A stretch of DNA of 64,000 bases from Pseudomonas lini (GTDB taxonomy: Bacteria > Pseudomonadota > Gammaproteobacteria > Pseudomonadales > Pseudomonadaceae). This document shows, piece by piece, positions 44,685-54,285 of this stretch. The stretch's first letter is position 1, and every line of letters starts with the position of its first letter. The translations under genes and the position numbers were made by a program. The notes under the pieces are model-generated. The model did no database searches. It was not told the DNA's origin and saw only the letters and a program-made list of their open reading frames with translations. The DNA is taken from positions 352,372-416,371 of the forward strand of contig NZ_JAUSSR010000005.1 in the NCBI RefSeq assembly GCF_030812475.1. Reading direction: 5' to 3'.

Positions 44685-44843
44685 ATGACTACCGGCAATA
44701 AAAACCAGGGCAATGATAAAACGTCCTCTAGCGGCAAAAAAGGCGGCCAATCGGGTGGTAACTTTGCCAATGATCGCGAAAAGGCCTCCGAAGCCGGCAA
44801 AAAAGGCGGGCAACAAAGCCATGGCGGCGGACGTAAATCCTGA
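44685..44843 (+). CDS. KGG-motif stress-response peptide (52 aa)
   Basis: The peptide has two KGGQ motifs: GKKGGQSGGNFANDREKASEAGKKGGQQ, given here as the segments SSGKKGGQSGGNFAND and REKASEAGKKGGQQ. This is the canonical con-10/GsiB-like pattern of desiccation and general stress proteins. The ATG at 44685 has GGAG seven bases upstream. It stands alone after the receiver gene. A divergent relative lies at 2663-2827. Confidence 0.8.
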   Translation: MTTGNKNQGNDKTSSSGKKGGQSGGNFANDREKASEAGKKGGQQSHGGGRKS

Positions 44844-44902
44844 GTCGTTTTTGATCTGGGGGCGGCATGGCTGCCCCCCTTTCATGGCCAATGAGGTCAA
44901 TC

Positions 44903-45166
44903 ATGAAAAGCTCCGTCGAAAACCAGCGTTGCGCGACGCACCTGGAAAAAACTGCAGAACCTGACCACGAAACTGAATTGACATCACCGCCGGGTACGGC
45001 GCTGACCGAGAATCCCGCCGAGCGTAGTGTTCGCTCACCCGATTCCGCTTCCCGCCAGCCTGCGGCTACACAGAGCAAATGCTACGAGCACCGGCAAGGC
45101 AGCGCCCAGGCGGAACACAGTTCCGGGGCGACTCATAACCGTCCAGTCTGCGAACGTGGTTCTTGA
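44903..45166 (+). CDS. Possible small hydrophilic protein (87 aa)
   Basis: The frame encodes a polar, Pro/Ser/Glu-rich, probably disordered protein without a recognisable domain. GAGGTC lies just before the ATG at 44903, which is the only reason to favour it. It lies between the KGG peptide and the ClpP-like gene. Coding character is weak, so it may not be real. Confidence 0.3.
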   Translation: MKSSVENQRCATHLEKTAEPDHETELTSPPGTALTENPAERSVRSPDSASRQPAATQSKCYEHRQGSAQAEHSSGATHNRPVCERGS

Positions 45167-45244
45167 AGAGCTCGCACCCCGCGCACGTTCAGCTAGCATT
45201 ATAGAAGCGCGCCACGAGGCCCCCTTTATTTTGCGAGGTGACTC

Positions 45245-45796
45245 ATGCCTGTCCACGTCATCTACTTCACCGCCCCGATCAATTCAGCGACCTGCGCCCA
45301 GCTGATCGATAAAGCCTCGGCAGCGGTACAGCAAGGGGCCGACAAACTGATCGTCAACATCGCGACAATGGGTGGTGAATGCAGTTATGGATTCACCATG
45401 TACAACTTTTTGCTGTCGTTGCCGATCCCGGTGCACACCCACAATCTTGGCACTGTGGAGTCGATGGGCAACATCGTGTTCCTGGCTGGCGAGCATCGTT
45501 CGGCCTGCCCCCATAGCAAGTTTCTTTTTCATCCGTTTCACTGGCACGTGCAAGGCTCGGTCGATCATTCGCGCATGTCGGAATACGCTATGAGCCTGGA
45601 TTACGATCTGGACTTGTACGCGCGCATCGTCGCCGAGCGCACCGCTGACGCCAGGGAAAAACTTGAAACGGAAACCTACCTGATCGCCGCGCCGCGCATT
45701 ATCGACCCGCAACAAGCACTGGTATGTGGTCTGATCCAGGCAATCGAACCGACGCTGATCGACGCGTTATCGATAACGTCGACCATTCATTCCTGA
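45245..45796 (+). CDS. ClpP-like serine protease, stand-alone
   Basis: This 183-residue protein has the ClpP/crotonase fold: VHVIYFTAPINSATC at the first strand, MGGECSYGFTMYNFL (helix after the Gly-rich loop), the nucleophile Ser in TVESMGNIV and the His in FLFHPFHW. Usual ClpP has AASxG at the nucleophile; here it is VESMG. ClpX is not adjacent and the housekeeping clpP should be elsewhere, so this is a divergent paralogue of unknown target. The ATG at 45245 has GAGGTGA before it. Confidence 0.75.
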   Translation: MPVHVIYFTAPINSATCAQLIDKASAAVQQGADKLIVNIATMGGECSYGFTMYNFLLSLPIPVHTHNLGTVESMGNIVFLAGEHRSACPHSKFLFHPFHWHVQGSVDHSRMSEYAMSLDYDLDLYARIVAERTADAREKLETETYLIAAPRIIDPQQALVCGLIQAIEPTLIDALSITSTIHS

Positions 45797-45804
45797 AATC
45801 GGCA

Positions 45805-47256
45805 TCAACGCGCAACGGCAGTCGATGCCAGTGGGGATGAATCCAACTCGTTGATGCAGACCACTTTAGGCTGCGTCATGTCTTCATACGCAAATCGAAC
45901 ACCTTCGCGCCCCAGGCTTCCGTACTTGAAACCACCGAATGGCATGGCATCGAACCGATAATCGGAAGAATCATTGATCATCACGCCCCCCGCTTCAATC
46001 TGTCGCGCCAGCTTCAAGGCTTTGGCAATGTCACGGGTGAAAAGACCGGCATGCAAGCTGTACTCTGTTGCGTTGGCCAGGGCGATAGCGTCTTCCAGCT
46101 GGTCAAAAGGCTCCAGGATAACCACCGGCGCAAAGACCTCCTGCTTCCAGATCGTGCTGCCATGCCTCACATGCTCAAGCACTGTCGGCGCGTAACTTCC
46201 CGCCTGGCGATGGTGCCCACACAGAAGGACGGCACCCTCGGCCAGCGCCTCATTGACCAATTGCTCGGTACGACGCGCCGCCTGTTCGGTAATCATCGGA
46301 CCTACATCCGTTGCTCGCTGGTCAGGATCGCCCACCACCAGTGCGCGCGTCTGGCTGACAAAACGTTCACGGAAGTCCTCATAAATTGAACGATGAACAA
46401 GGATGCGCTGGGTGCCGATGCAGTTCTGCCCTGCGGCCCAAAAGGCACCGGACACACAGGACTCCACGGTGGGTTCGATATCGCAATCTTCAAGCACGAG
46501 AACCGGGGCATTTCCTCCCAGATCCATCGCCAGCTTTTTCAACCCGGCGCTACGAGCAATGGCCTCTCCCGTGGCAAAGCCACCGGTAAAGGAAATCATG
46601 CGGACTTCGCGAACCTCCACCAACGCTTTACCCAGGTCGACGCCACCGGTAGCCGGGGTAATCACAGAGGGTGGAAGACCCGCTTTCACCAGACACTCAA
46701 CGAGCTTGAGTGCAGACAACGGCGCGAGTTCCGAGGGTTTCAGAATCACGGCATTGCCGCCGGCGATTGCCGGGCCGAGTTTATGGGCGACCAGATTCAG
46801 CGGATCGTTGTAGGGCGTGATTGCGACGATAAGTCCCAACGGTTCCCTCGTGAACCAGCCTTGACGCGATTCCGATCCTTCATAAGCCCCAAACGGGATC
46901 ACTTCCCCGGCGTTACGACGCGCCTCCTCCGCCGAGAGCTTCAGCGTGTTCACGCAACGCTTCACTTCCTTCTCTGCCTGGCGCAGTGTTTTTCCCGCCT
47001 CTGCAACGATCAGCCTGGCAAATGCTGCGGACTCAAGCTCCACACACCGGGCCGCGTCCTCCAGTATGCGTGCACGCAGGTGACGAGGCATTGCCGCACT
47101 CTCGCGCACGCCGATCCGCGCGCGTTCCAGCAAGCCAGGAACGGCGGCGGCATCGAGGCAAGGGACGCTCCCTACCAAGCGACCATCGAATGGACTGAAC
47201 ACATCAATCTGTTTGGCTTCAACAAGCTGGATACTGACCATGCTGGATACGCTCAT
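45805..47256 (-). CDS. NAD(P)-dependent aldehyde dehydrogenase
   Basis: This 483-residue enzyme has the cofactor-binding [18 protein letters not shown], the catalytic Cys in [11 protein letters not shown] and the C-terminal [15 protein letters not shown]. At the usual general-base motif (ELGG) it has DLGG, so the conserved Glu is Asp, a known but less common variant. It follows the homoserine dehydrogenase gene by twelve bases. Oxidation of aspartate semialdehyde (or a related aldehyde) made by that enzyme is a reasonable inference. The ATG at 47256 has GGGAGA upstream. Confidence 0.85.
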   Translation of the reverse strand: MSVSSMVSIQLVEAKQIDVFSPFDGRLVGSVPCLDAAAVPGLLERARIGVRESAAMPRHLRARILEDAARCVELESAAFARLIVAEAGKTLRQAEKEVKRCVNTLKLSAEEARRNAGEVIPFGAYEGSESRQGWFTREPLGLIVAITPYNDPLNLVAHKLGPAIAGGNAVILKPSELAPLSALKLVECLVKAGLPPSVITPATGGVDLGKALVEVREVRMISFTGGFATGEAIARSAGLKKLAMDLGGNAPVLVLEDCDIEPTVESCVSGAFWAAGQNCIGTQRILVHRSIYEDFRERFVSQTRALVVGDPDQRATDVGPMITEQAARRTEQLVNEALAEGAVLLCGHHRQAGSYAPTVLEHVRHGSTIWKQEVFAPVVILEPFDQLEDAIALANATEYSLHAGLFTRDIAKALKLARQIEAGGVMINDSSDYRFDAMPFGGFKYGSLGREGVRFAYEDMTQPKVVCINELDSSPLASTAVAR

Positions 47257-47268
47257 GACTGTCTCCCG

Positions 47269-48309
47269 TTAATTGCCAGAGGCGGTGTGGATGGCGACGA
47301 TGTCCGACAGCAATGCGAAGGCCGTCTCGATACGCCCTGCCCCCGGCCCGGACACCGTGACAGCGCCCAGCAGTGCGGTTTTGAATGACACTGCATTCGT
47401 GGCGCCGACGATACCTGCCAGAGGATGCGAGTTCGGCAGCAGCCGGGCCTCCACACTCGCTCGAACCGACCCATCTGCCTCACGGTCGGCGGAGCCGATC
47501 AGTTTCCAGCTCGCGCCATTGGCAGTGGCCTGGGCAATATCTTGCGCGCTGATGGCGCTGATACCCGAACACCTCACATCGCTGACATTCAATCGTGCAT
47601 CGAGCAGTTCATTGGCCAGGATGACCACCTTGAGGCGTACGTCAAACCCTTCCACATCGGCGGTTGGATCTGCCTCGGCGTAACCGAGCTGTTGCGCTTG
47701 CAAGACGGCATCGTTGAACGTCAAGCCGTCCTTCATTTGGGTCAGCACGTAGTTGGAAGTACCGTTGAGGATGCCTTCGAAGCCTTGCACGTTGGCTCCC
47801 GCCAAAGCCTGCCTGGCCAGACGAATCACCGGGGTGCCACTCATCACCGCTCCCTCGTATTCGAAAGCCACCTGGTTGCGACGGGCCAACGCCTTGAGCT
47901 CGGCACCGTGCAGTGCAATGGGTCCCTTATTGGTGGTCACTACATGGATGCCACTTTCCAATGCCCAACGGCAAAAAGTCGTGGCGGGCTCGCCATCCAC
48001 CGGATTGGTGAAGGTGGCCTCCGCGATGATGTCTGCACCGGAATGCTTGATCACGGTTTCGTTGAAAGCCTCGGCATTGCCACCGGGCAACTGAGCGAAG
48101 GCGCCTTTCTCAACGGGCAGTGCAACCAGCTGCTTTGCATCCAGACCGTCCTTGGCAACGATCGAGCCGAGGAACAGATCGGTGACACCGACAATTTTGA
48201 CCGTGAAGCCCAGGGACTCTTTCCATTCGGCATTACAATCGGCGACCAATTGGGCGAAGCCACGGTTCACGCCACCAAACCCTACCAAGGCAATTTTGTA
48301 CTCAGTCAT
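47269..48309 (-). CDS. hom: Homoserine dehydrogenase (NAD-type, without ACT domain)
   Basis: The 346-residue protein has the nucleotide-binding IALVGFGGVNRGFAQLV, the catalytic-domain segment GILNGTSNYVLTQM and QAQQLGYAEADPTADVEG with the catalytic Lys region in DVRLKVVILAN. It lacks the C-terminal ACT regulatory domain of the biosynthetic enzyme, so threonine feedback is not expected. In this cluster it probably runs in the oxidising direction, from homoserine to aspartate semialdehyde. The frame is open to 48348, but MTEYKIALVG at 48309 has AAGGAAC upstream. Confidence 0.87.
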   Translation of the reverse strand: MTEYKIALVGFGGVNRGFAQLVADCNAEWKESLGFTVKIVGVTDLFLGSIVAKDGLDAKQLVALPVEKGAFAQLPGGNAEAFNETVIKHSGADIIAEATFTNPVDGEPATTFCRWALESGIHVVTTNKGPIALHGAELKALARRNQVAFEYEGAVMSGTPVIRLARQALAGANVQGFEGILNGTSNYVLTQMKDGLTFNDAVLQAQQLGYAEADPTADVEGFDVRLKVVILANELLDARLNVSDVRCSGISAISAQDIAQATANGASWKLIGSADREADGSVRASVEARLLPNSHPLAGIVGATNAVSFKTALLGAVTVSGPGAGRIETAFALLSDIVAIHTASGN

Positions 48310-48424
48310 GACATCTGTTCCTTTATTGATATTGTTCGACAGGAACATCCTAAGAGCCCGGCACTGGCAGTTGAATATGGCAAATTGCTGTATTAGTTGG
48401 GCGTTTTGCCCAAGCCCGATGCAG

Positions 48425-48862
48425 TCAAAACACTGCAGAAAGAACGAACGAAGTCACGGTGTTTTCCACCCCGGGCATGGCCGCGATTTCCTTCCACACG
48501 AGGTGGACACGTTCAGGTGTGGCGGCATTCACGCGCAGCATCAAATCGAACTCGCCACTGAGCACTTCACATTGCACGACTTCGGGTAGGGAGCGCAGCG
48601 CCGCCAGGACTTCCTCACCACGCATGCGGTCGTAGCGGTAGACAAAGATCACGGCGCTGATCAGCGACGTCGGCCGCCGCGACTCACCGAGAAGTACCGT
48701 ATAGCCCTGGATCGCACCGTCGCGCTCAAGACGCTCGATGCGCTGGCGCACTGCATTGCGCGACAAGTTGATCTTGGCGCCCAGTTCGATATGGGCTATT
48801 CGCGCATTGGCGGTCAGTTCAGCCAGGATGCGTTCGTCCAGCGGATCCAGAATGCGCTTCAT
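48425..48862 (-). CDS. Lrp/AsnC-family transcriptional regulator
   Basis: The 145-residue regulator has an N-terminal helix-turn-helix (AHIELGAKINLSRNAVRQRIERLERDGAI) and a C-terminal RAM domain (VVQCEVLSGEFDLMLRV) that senses amino acids. Its start overlaps the stop of the threonine synthase gene by four bases. It probably controls this homoserine-related cluster. The frame continues upstream but only as antisense-like sequence within the preceding gene. Confidence 0.88.
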   Translation of the reverse strand: MKRILDPLDERILAELTANARIAHIELGAKINLSRNAVRQRIERLERDGAIQGYTVLLGESRRPTSLISAVIFVYRYDRMRGEEVLAALRSLPEVVQCEVLSGEFDLMLRVNAATPERVHLVWKEIAAMPGVENTVTSFVLSAVF

Positions 48863-50247
48863 ACCAGCCTCTGCTGCGCCAGACGGAAAACCTGGCACAG
48901 ACCGTCCAGATCGTCCTTGACCAGGTACGGTGGTTGCGCATGCACCTCGACAACGCCCGGAACGCTGGCTTGCCAGACGCCCAGCTCGGCCAACAGCGTC
49001 GCCGACCTGGCCGGCGCAATTTGCCCGAAGGTGACCATCGGTGCGCCGAGGCTGCGTCGATGAAGCCTGCCGGCCAGTACGCCGACCGCGGTGTGAGGAT
49101 CGATGGCCGAGCCTGTTTCCCGGAACAACTCGACCACCTCGTCGCGCACCTGGGACTCGTCTACGGCATAGGAATCGAAAAGTACGCGAGCACGCAGCCA
49201 TTGCGCGTTGCCGATGCTCATTTCTCCGCAACGTTCGAAATGCTCCATCAGTGTTTTTGTCGAGCCGCCATCGTGCTCGTAAATCTCCCAGATAAACCGC
49301 TCCAGATTGGAATACAACGAGAAGTCCATCGCCGGCGACACGGTTCGATCGGTCATCCGGGTGGAGTAGCGATTGCAATGAAAAAACTGGTGCAGGGCAT
49401 CATTGCTGTTGGTGGAAATGATCACCTGATTGATGGGCAAGCCCATTTTTTGCGCAATGTAACCGGCGTAGATCTCGGCCGAGCTGGCCGCTGGAACACT
49501 AAAGCCAACGGGACGCGAGCCACCGCCCAGTTGCAAGGCCGCGTGGAAGTAAAAAACGATCTGGGCCAGGACGCCGATCCAATTGGTGGAATTGAAACAG
49601 ACCGGCATTACTCCGTTTAACGGCCATTCACGCAGGAGTCGGGAGACCAGTGTCTGGCACTCATCGAAATTGCCGTCAACCGCGAACAGATGAACCCGCT
49701 GCGGGTCGGCGGCCTGCAAGGCACTGAGTTGCTCAGGCGCAAGCCCGTGGCGCGGATACAGGATCGCCATGCGGACGGACGGGCAGTCAGCAAAGGCTTC
49801 AAGCGCCGCGAGGCCGGTATCGCCGTTAGTGGCCCCGACCACCCATGCTTCTTTGCCGACCTCCTCCAGAAAATGCCTGACCAGGCGCGCCTGCAATTGC
49901 GCGGCGAAATCCTTGGAAGAACCGGTCGGGCCATGAAACAGCTGGAGGATCCACTCGTTATGCCCGATCTGCTCAAGCGGCGTAATGGCGCGGTGCCTGA
50001 ATTGTCGATAGCTGTCACTGAGCAAGCCACGCAGGGTGCTTTCGTCCATGGACGAGCCAACAAAGGGCGAGACAATCCGCCATACCAACTCATCAAACGG
50101 CAGCCACGACCAACTGGTAATTTGTTTCTGCGTGAATACCGGCAAACGGCTCGGGACATACAGGCCTCCATTTTCGGCGAGCCCCGACAACACCACACCG
50201 CGAAAATCCGTCCGCGTGTCACCGCCGCGTGTGCTTACATACTCCAT
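48859..50247 (-). CDS. thrC: Threonine synthase
   Basis: This 462-residue PLP enzyme of the long ThrC type starts EYVSTRGGDTRTDFRGVVLSGLAENGGLYVP; the PLP lysine lies in GPTGSSKDFAAQL, followed by GATNGDTGLAAL. It converts O-phosphohomoserine to threonine. As Pseudomonas has a housekeeping hom-thrC pair, this looks like a second copy placed with catabolic genes. The ATG at 50247 follows GGGAG; a GTG at 50253 is also in frame. It overlaps the Lrp gene by four bases. Confidence 0.85.
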   Translation of the reverse strand: MEYVSTRGGDTRTDFRGVVLSGLAENGGLYVPSRLPVFTQKQITSWSWLPFDELVWRIVSPFVGSSMDESTLRGLLSDSYRQFRHRAITPLEQIGHNEWILQLFHGPTGSSKDFAAQLQARLVRHFLEEVGKEAWVVGATNGDTGLAALEAFADCPSVRMAILYPRHGLAPEQLSALQAADPQRVHLFAVDGNFDECQTLVSRLLREWPLNGVMPVCFNSTNWIGVLAQIVFYFHAALQLGGGSRPVGFSVPAASSAEIYAGYIAQKMGLPINQVIISTNSNDALHQFFHCNRYSTRMTDRTVSPAMDFSLYSNLERFIWEIYEHDGGSTKTLMEHFERCGEMSIGNAQWLRARVLFDSYAVDESQVRDEVVELFRETGSAIDPHTAVGVLAGRLHRRSLGAPMVTFGQIAPARSATLLAELGVWQASVPGVVEVHAQPPYLVKDDLDGLCQVFRLAQQRLV

Positions 50248-50265
50248 GATCACTCCCGATCGGTG

Positions 50266-51156
50266 TTACAGAAGGCGATGGGCTTGAGCCACCAGCCAGG
50301 TAGAAAAATTGGCGGCATCTGGCGATAGCGCTTCGGCCTGTTCGTGTACCAGATAGAAAGATTCGCTGGCCTCGATTCGGTGACTGAAGGGCGCAACCAA
50401 TTGCCCACTGTTGAGCAAATCCTCGACCACCGAAGAGCGTGCCAGCGCAACGCCCTGCCCCAGTTCGGCCATGCGAATCGTGGAAATCAGCGTGTCAAAC
50501 TGAAGGCCACGGGAATAGTCGACGTCGTCTGCTCCCACTCGCTTCAACCAGTAACCCCAACCCTCTTCGTAACCCAACACGTGAAGCAGGGAATGGTTCA
50601 TCAAGTCGCGAGGCTCATGTATGGGTGAGCTGGCCATGAGCGTTGGGGAGCAAACAGGCTGAAGGATGTCCCAGGTCAATCGCTGGGCGTGCAAACCCGA
50701 CCACTCGCCGCAGCCCCAGCGAATCTCCAGGTCGTCCTCCCCGTCCGGTTCTTTCACCCAGATATTGCTGATATATCGAATATCGATCTGCGGATACTCC
50801 CGACAAAAATCCGCGAGCCGGGGGGCCAACCAATAGTGAAGAAAGGAAAGGCTGCCACGCACTTTCAAATGTCTTCGATTGTGCTGACCGAAAATCTCGT
50901 TTGTGCCGACGGCAAGGCGACTGATCGCGTCTTGTACGACAGGCAGGTAAGACTGCCCTTCCTCTGTCAAGCCAAGCCCTCGAGGCAAGCGCTTGAACAG
51001 CGCCACCCCAAGGTGACTTTCCAACTGCCGGATCTGCTGACTCACAGCGCCTTGAGTCAAATGGAGTTCCTCTGCCGCATGGGTAAAGTTCAAATAACGC
51101 GCCGATACTTCGAATGCCCTCAACCAGTTCAAGGGTGGTAGTGTTTTTTGACTCAT
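50266..51156 (-). CDS. LysR-family regulator, GcvA-like
   Basis: This 296-residue protein has the GcvA/AmpR-type opening LPPLNWLRAFEVSARYLNFT and helix-turn-helix AAEELHLTQGAVSQQIRQLE, then a complete ligand domain with the phrase WLAPRLADFCREYPQIDIRY. It lies between the permease and threonine synthase on the same strand and probably activates one or both. The start is followed by a typical leader and is not ambiguous. Confidence 0.88.
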   Translation of the reverse strand: MSQKTLPPLNWLRAFEVSARYLNFTHAAEELHLTQGAVSQQIRQLESHLGVALFKRLPRGLGLTEEGQSYLPVVQDAISRLAVGTNEIFGQHNRRHLKVRGSLSFLHYWLAPRLADFCREYPQIDIRYISNIWVKEPDGEDDLEIRWGCGEWSGLHAQRLTWDILQPVCSPTLMASSPIHEPRDLMNHSLLHVLGYEEGWGYWLKRVGADDVDYSRGLQFDTLISTIRMAELGQGVALARSSVVEDLLNSGQLVAPFSHRIEASESFYLVHEQAEALSPDAANFSTWLVAQAHRLL

Positions 51157-51207
51157 CGGCGCGACCTCATCAGGGCTTTATCTGTGCTCAATCATTGCCT
51201 GAGAACT

Positions 51208-52644
51208 TCACACGGTGCCAGGGGAATGAACAGCGGCGGCTAACGCCAACCGCTCTGCTCTCTTGTTGCGAGTGATCCAGTAAACGAAATAACACCACGC
51301 GATAAAGGGAAGGCCAAAGTAAAGCGCCACTCGTTGCTCAGGATCGAAAGCGATACCCACGCAGGCCAGCAGACAACACAACAGAGCACCGATAGGCACC
51401 CATGGATAGCCACGCACACGGAAATGCAGGTCTTCCACTCGTCCGCCATTGGCGACGTACTGACGACGGAACGCGATCTGGCTTGCCGCAATGCTCATCC
51501 ACACGACGACGACCGCCAGGCCGGAAATGGACACCAAGGCCAGGTAAACCGTATCAGGGGCAAGCACGCTGCTGAGCAAAGAAGCCACTGCACCCGCCAT
51601 ACTGAGGACGATGGCGTTCACTGGAGTGCCGCGACGGGAGAGCCTGGCGTAGCGCTTGGGCATATGACCTTGATCGCTCAAAGTCCACAGCATGCGCGAG
51701 GCTGCATACAGTCCCGAATTGGCGGCCGAGATCAGTGCCGTGAGAATGACGAAGTTCATGATGTCGGCCGAGTACGGGATGCCAATCAGCTCAAACACCA
51801 TGACGAACGGACTTTCCACGAGCCCCGCCTGCTCACGTGGCAGTAACGTGGCAAGGACGAAAATCGTACCGACGAAGAACAGTGCCAAGCGTACCACTGT
51901 CGTACGAATGGCCTTGGGCACGCTGGTTTGCGGATCTTGCGCTTCACCGGCGGCAATGCCGATCAGCTCGGTTCCGGAAAAGGCAAAGGAAACAGCCAGG
52001 AGGGTCATTGCTATGGGCAAAAATCCGGTGGGGAACAGCCCTTCACGTGTGAAGTTGGAAAGTCCTGCACCCTGCAAGTTCTGGACTTGAAAAAGACCGA
52101 AAATGGCCGCTCCACCGATCACGATGAAAGTGATAACGGTCAGTACCTTTATCAGCGACAGCCAGAATTCAGTCTCGGCAAACAACCGGACAGACACGAC
52201 ATTGCTGGAGAACACTGCAATGGCAAACAGCGCACTCCAGATCCACACCGGTGTGTCAGGAAACCACCGAACCATCAGTATGCCCGCCGCCGTAAATTCA
52301 GAACCGATGGCGACCGCCCATGTGAGCCAGTAAAGCCAGGCCACTGTATAGCCTGTGCCCGGGCCCAGGTATCGCGTCGCGTAACTGCTGAACGATCCGG
52401 TCTCCGGCATCTGTACCGCCAACTCGCCGAGACACACCATGACCAGATACACCATCACCGCACCGATGATGTAAGCGATCACTGCACCGAGTGGCCCGGC
52501 CTGATTAACCGTGTAACCGGAGGTCAGGAATAACCCCGTACCGATCACACCGCCCAGCGCCAACATAACGATGTGGCGGGTTTGCATTTCCTTTTTGAAA
52601 TGCGAGTTTGGCTCGGGCTGCTTTTCTTCTACCTGTGTGGACAT
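51208..52644 (-). CDS. Amino-acid permease (AAT/APC family)
   Basis: This 478-residue inner-membrane protein has about twelve hydrophobic segments and the AAT-family signature [21 protein letters not shown], then [19 protein letters not shown]. The family imports amino acids with protons (LysP, PheP, S-methylmethionine carrier). The frame is open to 52704, but [12 protein letters not shown] at 52644 is the sensible start. Placed beside homoserine and sulphur-amino-acid enzymes it may import homoserine, methionine or S-methylmethionine. Confidence 0.87.
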   Translation of the reverse strand: MSTQVEEKQPEPNSHFKKEMQTRHIVMLALGGVIGTGLFLTSGYTVNQAGPLGAVIAYIIGAVMVYLVMVCLGELAVQMPETGSFSSYATRYLGPGTGYTVAWLYWLTWAVAIGSEFTAAGILMVRWFPDTPVWIWSALFAIAVFSSNVVSVRLFAETEFWLSLIKVLTVITFIVIGGAAIFGLFQVQNLQGAGLSNFTREGLFPTGFLPIAMTLLAVSFAFSGTELIGIAAGEAQDPQTSVPKAIRTTVVRLALFFVGTIFVLATLLPREQAGLVESPFVMVFELIGIPYSADIMNFVILTALISAANSGLYAASRMLWTLSDQGHMPKRYARLSRRGTPVNAIVLSMAGAVASLLSSVLAPDTVYLALVSISGLAVVVVWMSIAASQIAFRRQYVANGGRVEDLHFRVRGYPWVPIGALLCCLLACVGIAFDPEQRVALYFGLPFIAWCYFVYWITRNKRAERLALAAAVHSPGTV

Positions 52645-52780
52645 AGTTCTATTCTCATGAAATGGGCGGACAAACGCCTTGTCACTGACGTATTGGCAGT
52701 ACAATTTTGTCGTCGCTGGATTTTATTATTTTCATGCTTCATGAAGGGCTTAAGATAACGATCGAAAGTCCTGCCCGTCT

Positions 52781-54037
52781 TCAGGCTTCACTGAAATGTT
52801 GGGCACAGTGCAAGCTTGCATCTCCATGTTTATTTCGCACCAACGCGAAGGCTTGTTTCAGATCAGCTAATAAATCCGCTGTATCTTCAATACCTACGGA
52901 CACTCGAACCAAACCTTCGGAAATGCCAAGTGCCTGGCGCTCCTCCAGGGTATTTTCCACGTGACTGGTCGTCCGGGCAGGTCCATAGATGGTTTCGACA
53001 GCGCCCAGGTTACCCGCCCGATGCGCATATTTGAGCAGCGGTAGCAAACGAGTCACGGTGTCCATGCCTCCTTTCAGTACGAAGCTGACGATCGCTCCGA
53101 ACCCATTCATTTGCGAACGGGCGATGTCATGACCTGGATGTCGAGGCAACCCCGGATAGTTCACAGACTCGACCAGCGGCTCGGTACAGAGGTACTCGGC
53201 CAACAGTTGCGCGCTCGCCTGTTGCTGGCGAAGACGCAGGGCCAGTGTCTTGATGCCGCGGATGATCAGATACGCTGAAAAAGCATCCAGCGACGCCCCA
53301 TTGATTTCGCGGTAATGACGAACTTGAGACATCAAATGCTCAGCGCCGCACACTACACCGCCGAGTACATCACCATGACCGGACAGGAATTTGGTAGCGC
53401 TGTGGACAACCACATCGACGCCCAGGGCAAGCGGATTCTGGTTCAGAGGCGTCGCGAAGGTATTGTCCGCAATGACCAATGCGCCCACGCGCTTCGCCGC
53501 TGCGACAAGGCGTCGAATATCAACAATCTTCAGGGTCGGGTTGGTGGGCGTTTCCAGGTACAGGACGCTGCAGCCTTTGGCAACCTCCTGCTCTAGCACA
53601 CCAGTATCGAGCGTATCGCACAGGGTTACCTCCACGCCCATGCGTGGCAGAAACTCCTCAAAAATCTTGTTCGTACCACCGTAGCTGTCACGCGTAGATA
53701 CCACACGCTGTCCATGGGACAGGAAGGTGTGCAGCGCACCGCTGATGGCGGCCATTCCGGTACTGAAAGCCACAGCCGACTCTGCGTTTTCGAGCTCGCA
53801 GAGTTTATCTTCCAGGACCGAGACAGTGGGGTTGCTCATCCGGCTGTAAATGAAGCCGGGCTCCTTGCCCAATGCCACGTCATACCACTTATCGATATCG
53901 TCATAGCCGTAGGCAGCACTGACCACGATGGGCGTCTGGGTCGCGTTGTAGGGATGTCGAACCTGCTCTCCGCCCCACACCACCCGGGTTCCCATCCCTA
54001 TCTCGCAAGGCTGCACGGCGTCTTCTTTATTGTCCAT
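52781..54037 (-). CDS. Cystathionine gamma-synthase/gamma-lyase-family PLP enzyme
   Basis: The 418-residue enzyme has the family segments YSRMSNPTVSVLEDKL, ENAESAVAFSTGMAAI and the PLP lysine in VVHSATKFLSGHGDVLGGV. The active-site region after SRMSNPT suits a Cys/Met gamma-lyase or gamma-synthase that acts on homoserine derivatives; the exact reaction cannot be decided. Next to homoserine dehydrogenase, threonine synthase and an amino-acid permease it may split homoserine or methionine to 2-oxobutyrate. The frame is open to 54064; MDNKEDAVQPC at 54037 is taken. Confidence 0.86.
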   Translation of the reverse strand: MDNKEDAVQPCEIGMGTRVVWGGEQVRHPYNATQTPIVVSAAYGYDDIDKWYDVALGKEPGFIYSRMSNPTVSVLEDKLCELENAESAVAFSTGMAAISGALHTFLSHGQRVVSTRDSYGGTNKIFEEFLPRMGVEVTLCDTLDTGVLEQEVAKGCSVLYLETPTNPTLKIVDIRRLVAAAKRVGALVIADNTFATPLNQNPLALGVDVVVHSATKFLSGHGDVLGGVVCGAEHLMSQVRHYREINGASLDAFSAYLIIRGIKTLALRLRQQQASAQLLAEYLCTEPLVESVNYPGLPRHPGHDIARSQMNGFGAIVSFVLKGGMDTVTRLLPLLKYAHRAGNLGAVETIYGPARTTSHVENTLEERQALGISEGLVRVSVGIEDTADLLADLKQAFALVRNKHGDASLHCAQHFSEA

Positions 54038-54285
54038 AAGCGTGTCTCGTCTGAAGGGCAACACAACTGTGTTCCCAGTGGTCTTCAGACGACTATAAGG
54101 AAGGCTCGTGCTGGTGAAAAATCATGATATCCGGGAGTAAGGGCTGCTTTTTTTAATGGCTGTTGCAGATGAATCGCCAACTCCGTTGCAAATTGGCGCT
54201 CCAGTGTTTCGACATCGATGCCGAATAGCTGCCTGTTCAGCCAACTGGCTTTTATTCGCCACGTGCAGATCAAAAAACGGTCGGC

